Below are positions 1-10,398 of a stretch of DNA of 64,000 bases, one piece after another. Position numbers and translations under genes: made by a program. The stretch comes from Angiostrongylus vasorum (Eukaryota; Nematoda; Chromadorea; Rhabditida; Metastrongylidae), in assembly GCA_018806985.1 (NCBI GenBank), contig JADANN010000365.1, forward strand, positions 1,474,001 to 1,538,000, read 5' to 3'. The stretch's first letter is position 1; each line of letters opens with the position of its first letter. Below the pieces are notes generated by a model. The model ran no database searches, was not told the DNA's origin, and was given only the letters and a program-made list of their open reading frames with translations.

Positions 1-106
1 AGCTGAGGCTGCAATCGAAACCAAAATGTTAACTTTTTTTAATTTACTGCCCATTACAAATTTCAGAGCAGGGTATTATTAGAAACCAAAAAAAAGGCAC
101 TAGTAG

Positions 107-255
107 GTAGAAAATAGCTGAGACAAAGGCGAAACGAAGGACGCGCATGGTGTGAAAGGCGCTAGCTTCGGAAAAGGTAATAACGTGTTCGATCCCCATC
201 ACAAACACGTGCTGTAAGGAGTTTTGCAAAAATCTCAGCATCTTTGTGGTTGACA
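107..255 (+). repeat. SINE1 copy (tRNA-like head)
   Basis: Member of a family found about a dozen times here. It shows the A-box-like stretch around TGGTGTG, the B-box-like GTTCGATCC near 188, and the 3' motif GGAGTTTTGCAAA..TCTCAGCATC. It abuts the truncated edge of the RTE element, so it may mark where that element was interrupted. Positions 1-106 contain a scrambled piece of the same family's tail. Confidence 0.6.
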
Positions 256-2080
256 CTGGTCTGGACACATTTTGGATGTGGTCCATGCAAGAAAATCCCC
301 GTCGAAGCCTTGCTTGCTGCAATGGTTGCGCCTCATCCAATGTTCTTGATATGCGCGACAGGACAATCTTCGTGAAGAGCTTGTAGAGTACACTCAACAA
401 GCATATCGGACGATAGTTACAAAGATCCGTTCGGTCATCTTTCTTAGGAGAGAAGACCGTGCGCGACTTTCTGCAGTGGACTGGGATTTTTCTTCCTTTT
501 GAAGGTACGCCTTCATACGGGTTGCGAGAAATACATGTAAATTGTAGCTTCCAGCTCTAAGGAAATCTGCGGTGATATCGTCGGTTTCTGGAACTGTGCT
601 TCTTTTCATGCTTTCAGTCCCAACAGGAACCTCCGACAGAAAAAAATTCTGGGTAGTCTTTCTCTAGCGGGAATTTTAGGATCCGGAATGGGGACTGTGG
701 AACAGGGAAGGGTTGAATTATAACGTTTCCTTTATCAATCCATATCATGGCAAGAAGTTTTGGCAATCCCATCTTCGTTCGTCATTCGTGGCACCGGAGT
801 ATTGTAATCGCTCAGGTCCCGACGATACTTTTTCGTACTCGTTCTTTTCTCTGCTGCTCCCAGCAATTTCTTCCCTTCTGTACCGATGTATCCTTCTGCA
901 AACTCTCCTGCAGCTGGCATTTACTACCAGCCGTGTTAAGCGTGTTGTAGTAGAAACAAGCATCATTTTCATTCTCGTCACGGGCAACTCCTTGGTGGTG
1001 ATGCAGATGCGATTCGACCTTATTTGGAGAACAGAGCCAAATTCGGCACATCCATTCAATTCTTCGGCAAGGAACTCGTAGTCTCCGGTCGGATCTTTCT
1101 TAATCTGCCAGTCACGTTTGGATACGATTTCGTTCAGAATGTTCTCGCCATAAAGAGCTAGACTTTCTCCTCGTAATCGATGATATAATGCCTTTTTCCA
1201 ACTTGCGTGTAAATTGAATCTGCGTGAAAAAAAAGCGGCGATTAGAACCAGTACAAAATAAGTGAACTATCGATGTGTCAAGTACACACCATCTTCTGTT
1301 TGGTAGAATATGGTCGATTTCCGCATGAGATGTGCCGTTACTGCCTCCCATGTCCAGCGGTACCTTTCTTTTTTTCTGGAAAAATGAGTTCCTAAGGAAA
1401 AGACATGCTGCAGACAGGAGTCCTGCCAGGCGGTTCCCATTCTCATTTCTTTCCCCTTATCCAAAATTTCCGATCCCGTATTCGTTCTCGTTGGGCTTTC
1501 CTATTCTGGCGTTCACGTCTCCGACAACAAATTTATGATATGCTTTATCATTGCGGATGACTTCCTCCAACTGATAATAGAACGCATTTAATTCGTACTC
1601 ATCAGCTGCGTCGGTCGGTGAGTAGCAGTTGATGATAGTGATCTTCCCTATGATGCGACGGTTGAAGATGGAAGACGGCTGTGCGAGGGGAAAGGATCTC
1701 GTATGAGTCGACGAGATGGACAATGGACGGGTGGACGACAAAGCTTACGCCGCCGACATTTCGTGACGAGACCTTTTTCTGCTTGGATCACAAGGGTCCT
1801 GTTGTTTAGTTGGCGTATATCGGTCTTCTTGGTTTTTGTTTCTTGTAATGCGATCACATGAAATTTAATGCGATCTGCGGCTACAAGAAGGGCGTGAAGA
1901 TCGGCGTCTGTGGAGAGTGTTCTGGCATTATACGTGCATAGTAAGAAACAATCTCTACGGTGTGTTGTGCGTGTGTTCGTCATATCCGGTTCCAATGACG
2001 TCCTGCGTAGCCCGAGATTGTCTGGCCTCTCACCGGTCGTCTCAGCGCCTGACGTCATAGACAGAAGCACTCAGTCTGCG
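240..2080 (-). mobile_element. Decayed RTE-type LINE: endonuclease plus truncated reverse transcriptase
   Basis: Read right to left, frames encode an endonuclease start (about 1990-1820, with CTYNARTLSTDADLHALL then HVIALQETK). Further endonuclease sequence follows (about 1620-1460, ending [13 protein letters not shown]), then the tail block with EIDHILPNRRW and CTGSN (about 1340-1230). The reverse-transcriptase N-part comes last (about 600-260: ADFLRAG, LSVLYKLFTKI, LDEAQP, FSCMDHIQ). The catalytic YADD block is missing: the copy stops at about 240 in a SINE1 copy. Several frameshifts and stops show it is dead. It differs from the subfamily at 39-52 kb. Confidence 0.85.
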
Positions 2081-2877
2081 AAGTACTGAGATTGGCCTAT
2101 TGCTGCTTGAGCAATCTGATCCTCGATGGAGTCCTGACTTAATCTTTTAAGGGGCGTGTCCAGTATCTTTTCGGTAATGGGTCCCTGGCTTGGTCTTCCT
2201 AGTAGTTGATCCGGAGACGATATTAAAGCCGGAATAGGAAACGGAAATAGGAATGAAAAATGAGCGACCGTCCAAGCACGAATTAAAAGCCGAAATTTGA
2301 ACCACAATAACATATAGCAAATACTGGCACAGGACCTGGCTCACTGGAAGCAATCGCGCCGCTTCGACTCCGGCTCGAACCCACCTCGCGTTCCGCCAGT
2401 GCCCGGAAATTGGTAGCGGATTTGTCTCGGATCCTGAAATCCGCTGTTTCCCTCCAAGCCAAGTGGAAACGTTCTCCCACGGCTATCCCATTATCCCAGA
2501 TTTCGAGGGAGAAATGATTGGACCAAAATTCAACGTCATTTATACCGACGGAGAAGGTCCACAAGTAGTAGCCGAACCCACACGCAAAGAGTTTGAAGAA
2601 ATTCGTGGATGGTGGAAGCGAGAAAAAAAATCGAATGCACTCTAGTTATCGGAAAGGTTGTATTGTTTATTATGTGCTGACAGCGATATGCTTGAATGGC
2701 GAACAAGTTTCACAGTCTTCAATAAATATGAAATTTAGCGTTGAAGGCCAAACAAAATTAAGAGTCGGGCGTTGCGTGCTAAAAGATTCACCTGTTCACG
2801 TTCCTGTTCACAAAATCTAAGAAAACGAATGCTAGCTTGAGTTCTTGAAACAAGCTGTTTTATTCAACAAACCTTAC
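2081..2877. other. Non-genic stretch with one unexplained short ORF
   Basis: Positions 2081-2460 may be the 5' untranslated part of the RTE element, read on the minus strand; I have no second copy to prove it. Positions 2463-2645 hold a 60-aa plus-strand frame with protein-like content (PDFEGEMIGPKFNVIYTDGE) that I do not recognise. It has no obvious splice sites and could be a decayed exon or chance. Confidence 0.3.
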
Positions 2878-3074
2878 GACGGCCTCCGAATAGATGAAGC
2901 CGTTACCAGCTCGTTTAACGATCTCAAAGCAGATGTCGCTACCCTCGAGAAACTCAAAAATGAGGTGAATGAAACGGTCCCCAGCAATCACATCCCGAAG
3001 TTCGCAGATGTATGGATGTTTGAGCGATGCACAAAGTTCCAGTTCGCGCTCAACATCTGTAACATGGAGAGACT
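2878..3074 (-). CDS. lin-2: Internal exon of a CASK/LIN-2-type MAGUK (CaMK-like kinase domain)
   Basis: The translation contains ELCASLKHPYICELRDVI, FEFLEGSDICFEIVKRAG and GFIYSEAV. The last two lines are a signature of the CASK/LIN-2 pseudokinase-like domain, a junction scaffold that localises receptors and ion channels (C. elegans LIN-2 acts with LIN-7 and LIN-10). The block covers about residues 50-115 of that domain, from helix C to the segment before the catalytic loop. The acceptor is TTTTAG at about 3075-3080 and the donor after GCCGTC is GTAAGG at 2877-2872. The acceptor could instead lie 2 nt further in (exon start 3072). No other CASK exon is certain in the window, so the gene either has very long introns running past the left edge or this exon is isolated. 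Family assignment is firm; gene integrity is unknown. Confidence 0.72.
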
Positions 3075-3194
3075 CTAAAAGTTCCAAAACACGTCAAAAA
3101 AGAAGCGAAAAGGTTTAAAGTCCCGTATTTCTGCAATTTCAACAAAAGTAGTGATACAGAGTAACTATGAGAAGACTCACAATGTATAACTTTT

Positions 3195-3590
3195 AATTTA
3201 CCGCCCATTATTCTCTTTCATGGGAAGGTATTTTGTAAAAAACAATGATGCTGAAATATTTGTAAAACTCGGACCTCAAGACAGATCCGACCCAGCGATT
3301 ACCCATTCGGTGGGGTCATCTGTTACCCACGGCACCACTGAGTCCCTCGCCTTGCCTTTCTCTCAACCATTTTTTTTACCTTAACGGTGCCATCAGCAGT
3401 GTTAATTAAAAAGAGTAGAAACAGTAAGCTATAAAGAAAAAAACGTGCCCAGCAGAAAGACAAAACGAGAGCTTAAGTGATCCACTGGGTAACATGTAAG
3501 TCCTCAGAAAGAGTTATCACGAGTTCGAATCTAGCCTGTGGTCTGAGTTTTGCAAACATCTCAGCATTATTGTGGCCATGAGAAGAAGTA
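3195..3590. repeat. Inverted pair of SINE1 copies
   Basis: 3195-3420 is a SINE1 copy on the minus strand (tail first, then TGCTGAAATATTTGTAAAACTC). 3425-3590 is a plus-strand copy with the B-box-like GAGTTCGAATC near 3521 and the GAGTTTTGCAAACATCTCAGCAT tail block. The two could pair with each other in RNA. Confidence 0.55.
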
Positions 3591-3905
3591 TTTTGACTAA
3601 GTGTCGATATCAAATATATGAATACTTTGAATATTCACGGAAAAAGATGTTAAGTTGGATATAGGGAGGCTTTATGACAAAAGACAAAGATGATAAGCAC
3701 AGAATCATTTCGCTTATTACAGATGCGATGCACAAAAAGGCGGTCGTTGCAATCCAGTTATTACTAACGTGGAATGGCAAACCTACAAAGATTCGTTTAA
3801 ATCGATATTTCAACGTATTCATTTTCAGTTGTCGTTACGAATTAATAAGTGCTGGAAGCATAATATGATATATTTTTTCTTTGACGTAACCCCCGCAACA
3901 ATCTC

Positions 3906-4305
3906 TCACCCAGGTTTAGTGACTCATCGTGGCTAGGAGGTGTTCCTGGGTGTCGGACTAGCGATGTACAGCGGGGCGGATTCATCCGGCCAGCAGGGTC
4001 TCACAAGCTGAGGGGTCGGGCGTTTCCATCAGGAAGCCCAGCTAAGAGTCAACGAATACTAGGGTCCACCATCATTCTAGTAGCAAACTAGTCACATAGT
4101 GGCACATGTCCTTTTGATCCACAAGGATCTCCACTGCCTGTGGTGATGACAACTTAGGGCAGACTTCAGCTAGAGCTGACCTCGAGACTCCAGAGAACCA
4201 AAATGGGTAAACCAGCAAAACTCCAAGAAAATGGAAATTATGCTGGAGCCCGCACTACCAGTGAAGATGGGCCATCCACGTGTCCAAGTAAGTAATCCCA
4301 TAAAA
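3906..4305 (+). repeat. SINE3 copy (about 0.4 kb)
   Basis: Shares its whole length with the copies at 8838, 17096 and 29616. Shared blocks are CATCGTGGCT..GAGGTGT, TGTACAGCGGG, TTTCCATCAGGAAGCC, GGGTCCACCATC, GATCCACAAGG and TTATGCTGG..CGCAC. The 3' end is GGGCCATCCACGTGTCCAAGTAAGTAA. No long ORF, so it is non-autonomous. Confidence 0.75.
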
Positions 4306-6537
4306 GAAGAACAGAGAAGAAAAGTTTGGTAAACATGGGAGCAATTCAGTGTTATCCCATGGCTCATTTCGTCTGTTGACCACATGCTCATCATTATAAA
4401 CTTCATCATATTATGTAATAGATAGGTGACGACATGAGTCATATGATCCATGCGCTTTGGGTCAAACTGGCCCACATGGTTCATACATGACTCACTTTTT
4501 TCGGCTTCTTGTTGAGCTACGCGAATCTTTTCCTCTGCTTTTATACTTATTCGATAGGCTTCCCAACACAAATGTTGTGACGGAGGTCGGTCGAAAAAAA
4601 AGCTCTATTTTGCTTCTTAAAGTTCACAGAGAAGTCATTTAATTTAAAAACTTGTAGAAACATCCGTGCTAATTGAATATCACGAAGTTTGAAACATAGC
4701 GAAATTCGCAAGATAAGATGGAAAAGCACTGACGATATATATGTAGTCAGGTTTGCCATATATGGAAGGACAAGACTATGTTTTAAAGATTGCGCCATCT
4801 CAACTCTTATTCTTACAGCTTGCCACTGATGATATACATTCTGCACTCTAAAATATTCACTTCACAATCTCCAGTTTTTTGTCATTAACACACTCTACAA
4901 CCACGATAACCCGCAAACTCTTCAACGAACACTTCTCAAACCATTACAATCATCACAGTTCTGCAACTTGGAATAAACTCCGGATTTCGTATTAACACAT
5001 ATTGCACTTTTTTGTACATTAATCCCGCTTTGCATTACCCGCCAAACAGAGACAATTCAATAGTTTCAAACTTTCTCCTGCCATAAGTAAGGAAACAGGA
5101 GGAAGACATGTATAAGCAGCACTCTTACTCTAATAATGTCTCACACGTGGCAGCCTAGCATTTCCCATCTTATAGCAAAGATATTTTGTCGATGATGGTT
5201 TCCTAGTCTTCAACGATTGTCGGTGGTGCGTGCAGAGTATGGAGGCTAGAAATGAACTGCTTAGTATGGAGGTTAGAAATGAACGACTGCGAATCCGACT
5301 ACCAAAGCTGGGCAGCATTATGATTGCATGGAGAGCTTTTTTCTCATTGCTCAAAATACCAAATTTAACTCTTATTTAAAAAAAAAGTTGAAGACCATGG
5401 AAAAACATATAGAATCATAGGGATTGCGTAGAAAAAAACAGAAATTTAGAAATTTTCAATAAAGAGTACAAAAAAAACTGGATAGTGAAGAGAAAAGCAC
5501 TATAAAACGGACACTAGTATTTGATGAGAGAGGTGGGGCACTTCGGTCCACAGTACTCCACTCCTTCCACCCCTCTCCGCTCAACAACTGGGGTCCGAAA
5601 CAGGTTCTCCAATCTACTGATAATTTTTCTAATTTGTCCATGATTGGGGCATTTAGAGAGTTTAAACCGACTTGAGGAAAAAGACTTACCTCTATCTATT
5701 TAAGATTAAGACTATTTCTCTGAAAATGTTACTTGATTTTTGGAATTGTTCAGAACTATAGTTTCTAGAGAAGATAAAAACGAAATTTGAGTTTCTAAAA
5801 TCCCAAACTGATTTCCAGCCGTCATAAGCATCAACAATGTATTTGGGGACATCATCGCATTTTCTTCAACTACGCTCTCAAATATTCAGTGTTACAATTA
5901 TCAATTTCCGTTTCTCAAAGCACAACTTCCTCTATGCCTTATCACCGCTTTAAAACAATTGGTCGTATAATAAATAAAAGTTTGGACAAGTTAAAACACC
6001 TATAGGAGTACACGCGTATTGTCGAGAGACCGTGCAATTGCATTTAAAAAACTTTAAAAGAATGGTAGAACGTTAAGCAAAGGTTTAAATGAGGAATAGT
6101 AGCGAACATGGAAAATATGTATATTTGTCTGACCTTTTCTTCCAAGTCCAGTATTTCTAGCAAACTGAACCAAGTCCACGGTTTTGATTGCGTACGTTTT
6201 ATGCGTGATACGGTGGACTGCACGATGGATTACACAAAGAGGACTTCTGAAGAGAGTTGGAAATTTATGATGGACACAATTCCAACTGCTGTAAAGGTCG
6301 GCTCAACATTGCTTAGTCAATCTTAGAAACAAATACATAGCGAAAATGGTGCAACAAACCGCGAACTTCTTTTAAAACTACGTAGAACAAAAAGAGGTGT
6401 GAGTTATAAACAACAGCTGGGCATGAATAAGATTGAAGGAAACTCTTCAACAAAGCGTTCATTGTGCTTTTAGAAAATATTACATCCAAAGATACCTTAA
6501 CAATAACGAACATCGAGATATTCCGACAATAACAAAC
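4306..6537. other. Mostly unique AT-rich sequence, no supported gene
   Basis: Two things look exon-like but are weak. On the minus strand at about 4490-4590 there is an AEEKIRVAQQEAEK frame followed by a GTGAGT donor. On the plus strand at 6161-6325 there is an open frame with RFMRDTVDCTMDYTKRTSEE and a stop. Neither has a recognisable family or a complete splice context. Confidence 0.3.
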
Positions 6538-6688
6538 ATAGCTGCAACGTTCTCTAGTCCATACCGTTCTAGTACTTCTTCCAGCTTGTAGTGATGTGAT
6601 AGCAGAGCGGACTCATCCGGTAACACACTTGCGGGCATTGAAACGGCATTCGCGTCACTGGAAGGTACAGTTTTGCTCTCCACTTTTC
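6538..6688 (-). CDS. Candidate exon of unknown gene
   Basis: A minus-strand open stretch bounded by TTTTTGTAG (acceptor, just above 6688) and a GTTTGT donor (6537-6532). It reads SKTVPSSDANAVSMPASVLP, then ESALLSHHYKLEEVLERYGL. The content looks like a polar linker followed by a helix. It is on the same strand as the CASK/LIN-2 exon 3.5 kb away and upstream of it, so it could be a 5' exon of that gene, but it does not match the conserved start of the CASK kinase domain. Function not recognised. Confidence 0.3.
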
Positions 6689-8823
6689 CTACAAAAATTC
6701 TTCATTAAACATGTCACCATCTAAATGATGTTAGTGCACCTGGCCAATAAATGGAAAAAACGGTGTTCACGCGAAAACGAAACACAGAACAAAAATACAA
6801 TTGTAAGCGAAATTTTAGTAAAAAACATCCCAATCATGTTCTAAAATCGGGGCGCTTAGTGTCACTAATGGAAGCCATGCCTGCATCAAGCACAAAACGG
6901 ATTCGGATATCATGGTGACAAAACCAATTCATTTCAGCTAGACAATTGCTTAAAGCAATCGTGACAATGCATATTGATTTGAATAGATCCGTTGCTAAAA
7001 ACAACAGCCCCTTTCAATTATATATAAACATAGTGATGCTGAGATATTTGCAAAACTCCGGACCGTTAGTGTGTGCGTACCCTGGCATTAAAAAAAATAA
7101 TAGAAGGTAAATAAAAATTGACTACATTGCGATATATACAAGCATATTTTAGCTCGTAGTGAACTGAAGCATCTTTGTCGACAAGGAAGAATTTTTTTAT
7201 AATCTGGCAACTTAAAATGCTGATCAGTTAAGTCGCTTTTCTTTGGTCAAGACCTGTATTTCGAGTAGTCAAGCGATTGAAAAAAGCGAGATTCCACTCA
7301 TTACGATTCGATAATATTCCAGAACTAGTGGTAGATATTTGCGGCTGTCGCAATTGCGTAAAATTGAAAAGAAAAACAGTCCTAAATCAATTTAAAATCA
7401 AATGAACATGAGGAAAGTCCCTTTAATGAGTCCATTAAGTGCTCTACTCATCGAAAAAAGTAGCTCTGTCGGAATAAGTTTTAAAAGCCACTGCTGACGC
7501 ATCTCTGAGTATTACACCTGCTACCACACTACAAGAAGGTGGCTGAAGTTTGCCTAAATTGGATTTCGGAAAGGGAGAACAGTGGGAACCACAATATCTA
7601 TCCGCCAAGTATGACATGGAGATAGGTGGACGTCGCTGTCAAAGAGATCGGAGAACAAGTCGTGGCTGGTCTTATTCATTGCCCTTCTGGACGTCGAGAA
7701 TGCTCTTTCTGAGAACCACAAAGAGATCAACTTCGTTTTGTATGTGGGAAATTCCTAAGGAACGTTGTAAATGCTCTTCGCAACCTCTACAATCTCTACT
7801 TACCATCGGTTTTTTTGCTTCTCTGCAACGTGCCGCATTCTCAGACATAAACTGGTGGTAGTGATTGGACATTGTGCAACTTCATGTTTTGAATAACGAA
7901 TCTCTTGCTGATGATTTTGAAACTCCCTGCTTCACTATCACTATCGCTAACATGTTAAATGGAACCGTCTATAAAGGTTGTATATAATGGACGACGCCTC
8001 CTAAAAAGTCGAACAGTGTTGGGCAACGATCTCCATAAATTCCGATTTTCCACAGTTCCAGTATTTTACTTTTTAAACCCGCGTACGACGCTGTGGTAGA
8101 AGAGCGAAATCGGTTATATAAGAACCTCGGTTGAGGCGATGATATTAATGCTGTTAATTATGAGTAAGGAGTTCATTCAGCTCCGCAAGGCAAGCCTCCC
8201 ACTCCTTCGGGATCGGGAAATTCGTAACAGTGTTGTCTGTTATAAACTTTCTCTTTTAAATCACTTCGGAACTCCCTAGCACATCTATTCTAGGATTCTA
8301 GGAAGAATAGACTCGACGAGGGTTCGACGACAATCATAACGAAGACGAAAGTCCGCAAGCACCCACCCAACACACACGCAAATGTTAAAAGACGTGAGCA
8401 GGAGAGGATCCACCTTCATCTATAAACAACAATGCTAGTTAGCAAGCACGAACACGATTGCGGCTGTTTGGAACGTACAAGATAATATAGAGCAGGATAA
8501 GCAAGTACTTTATCTTTTGAATACACCCACGTCTCTGAAGAAGCAATAAGGTCGAACCTGGTCCAAGTTTAGCCACTGCAGCCCACGGCTCGCCACGTAA
8601 TCTCGCAAGCAACTCTCATTCTGGGGATGCCTCACTTCCTGGATTGATCTTACTAACAAGGAATAAAACATTCGGAGCAGATCTTATTACCAATTAATTA
8701 GACGATACCAGAGAAATAGCTCGAAAAAAAGATTTGTGAGGTTTTAAATGGTAGTAAACATTTTTTACTATTACTCCCTACTTTCACACTATGCTAGTAT
8801 AATTTTATTCAATTTTAATGTCC
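6689..8823. other. Intergenic, with SINE1 fragment and a decayed ORF
   Basis: 7028-7110 is a minus-strand SINE1 tail fragment. At 7620-7860 one plus frame (VDVAVKEIGEQVVAGLIHC, a stop, then GKFLRNVVNALRNLYNLYLP) has protein-like content broken by a stop; I do not recognise it. Around 8185-8230 there is a short SINE2-like piece. The rest shows no structure that I can support. Confidence 0.35.
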
Positions 8824-9235
8824 TTGTAGAAATTATGCCTCCCAACGGTTTATGGCCTCATCGTGGCTGAGAGGTGTGCCTGGGTGTCGGACTGCAATGT
8901 ACAGCGGGGGAATCGTCCTCCGGACAGGGTCTCCCCAAGCTGAGAAGGAGTCCCGCGTTTCCATCAGGAAGCCTAGCTAAGAGTAAACCAATACCAGGAT
9001 CCACCATCGTCCTTGTATCGAAGTCGCATGGTGGCAAATCTCCCTCTGATCCACAAGGGCTGCGACTGCCCGTGGTAGTGAAGACCTAGGGCAGACTTTG
9101 GTCGGGCTGACCTCGGGATTCCAGCGAACCACAATGGCTTAACCAGCAAATCTGCGATAAATGGTGATTATGCTGGGGGCGCGCACAACCAGTGAGGGGC
9201 CGTTCAAGTGTCAAGTGTCAATTGTAGAAATTATG
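8824..9235 (+). mobile_element. SINE3 copy with 14-bp target-site duplication
   Basis: The element runs from 8838 (CCTCCCAACGGTTTATGG) to 9221. It is flanked by identical 14-mers TTGTAGAAATTATG at 8824-8837 and 9222-9235. The duplication fixes both ends of the family: about 384 bp, ending in CAAGTGTCAAGTGTCAA. Target-site duplication plus a short tandem tail is the mark of target-primed retrotransposition. This is the reference copy for the family. Confidence 0.85.
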
Positions 9236-9912
9236 ACACCCAACATTGACAATGTTCATGGTTTACGCAAAACTTCCCGTGTGGTGAAAATAATTTAAAC
9301 ATAGCTGTTTGAGTGGCCATAAAGGCAGGCACTTAGAAAACAGATAGAAGGGAATTGAACAGGACGGTTAATTTTCATATAATAGAAGGGTTGAGTGCGT
9401 CGTTTTCTTGTTCAGCAATCGCGAGGTTGTTAAACAGCATACATTTACTTCCATAGAAAAACACAGTACAATACAACAGTAGCTGACGTTTCGGTAGTAT
9501 CGCCTTTTTCAGAGCCTGGAAGGGTATACTGACATACAATTTACTAGGCCAAACGCTTCAATGACACTTACAAAAAAGACGAAAAACTCTATGGTAATTA
9601 CATGGTCAACAGCTTCTCGAAAAACTCATCGCTTTTTACGTGACTTCCAATGAGGAAGATTAGAACAGCTAATTATAGTCGCATATGGTTGATGAGTGCA
9701 CCATCCCACATCAGCAATTGATGCGAACAAACGGGGTCAGGTCGCGTATGACCTCTGGGCATTCATCCCTGCTATTCATTGTAGGGTTTTTGGCATTTAT
9801 CCAAAAAGCCTCAAGAAGTTTTCGCGCTGGTGTTCTAGTCTCCTGCGCAAGGATATTGACTTTTACTTCAAAATCGTCCCCGCTGTGCTTTTGTATCCTA
9901 TGCGTGCCTAGT

Positions 9913-9945
9913 GGGGTACTTTAGGGGAGTAGGGTACTAGTGGGG
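9913..9945 (+). other. G-quadruplex-type motif in the hairpin loop
   Basis: Four G-runs at 9913-9916, 9924-9927, 9932-9934 and 9942-9945 are separated by loops of 7, 4 and 7 nt, matching the G3+N1-7 rule; a further GGG lies at 9950-9952. It sits in the spacer between the arms of the 1-kb inverted repeat. Confidence 0.7.
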
Positions 9946-10275
9946 TAGTGGGTAGAATACCAGCGCGAAAACTTCTTGAGGCTTTTTGGATAAATGCCAA
10001 AAACCCTACAATGAATAGCAGGGATCAATGCCCAGAGGTCATACGCGACCTGACCCCGTATGTTCGCATCAATTTCTGATGTGGGATGGTGTAGTCATCA
10101 ACCTTATGCGATCATAATCACCTGTTCTAATCTTCCTCATGGGAAGGCACGTAAAAAAAAGCGGTGAGTTTTTTTCGAGAAGCTGTTGACCATGTAATTA
10201 CCATAGAGTTTTTTCGTCTTTTGTAAGTGTCATTGAAGCGTTTGGCCTAGTAAATTGTATGTCAGTATACCCTTC

Positions 10276-10317
10276 CAGGCTCTGAAGAAGGCGATACTGC
10301 CGAAACGTCAGCTACTG
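10276..10317 (+). ncRNA. Hammerhead-ribozyme-like motif
   Basis: The order of elements fits a minimal type I hammerhead. Helix I strand CAG-GCT is at 10276-10281 and core CTGAAGA at 10282-10288 (CUGANGA). Helix II GGC/GCC is at 10290-10292 and 10299-10301, followed by GAAAC at 10302-10306. The cleavage triplet GTC is at 10307-10309. The returning helix I strand AGC..CTG is at 10310-10317 and pairs with GCT and CAG. There is a bulged A before helix II and helix III is only two base pairs, as is typical in Penelope-like elements. The left-arm copy has lost the core (CTGAAAA). Activity is inference. Confidence 0.45.
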
Positions 10318-10398
10318 TTGTATTGTATTGTGTTTTTCTATGGAAGTAAATGTATGCTGTTTAACAACCTCGCGATTGCTGAACAAGAAAACGACGCA

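Larger units (their letters stand above)
9396..10398. repeat. Large inverted repeat (two arms of about 445 bp), probable Penelope-like terminal repeats
   Basis: Left arm 9396-9838 and right arm 9952-10398 are near-perfect reverse complements, from TGCGTCGTTTTCTTGTTC outside to CGCGCTGG inside. The spacer is 113 bp. The block AGAAGGCGAT..GCCGAAACGTCAGC in the right arm resembles the hammerhead-bearing terminal repeats of Penelope-like elements, which often lie in inverted orientation. Open frames inside the left arm (9685-9924) are not recognisable as transposase or reverse transcriptase. Confidence 0.8.
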
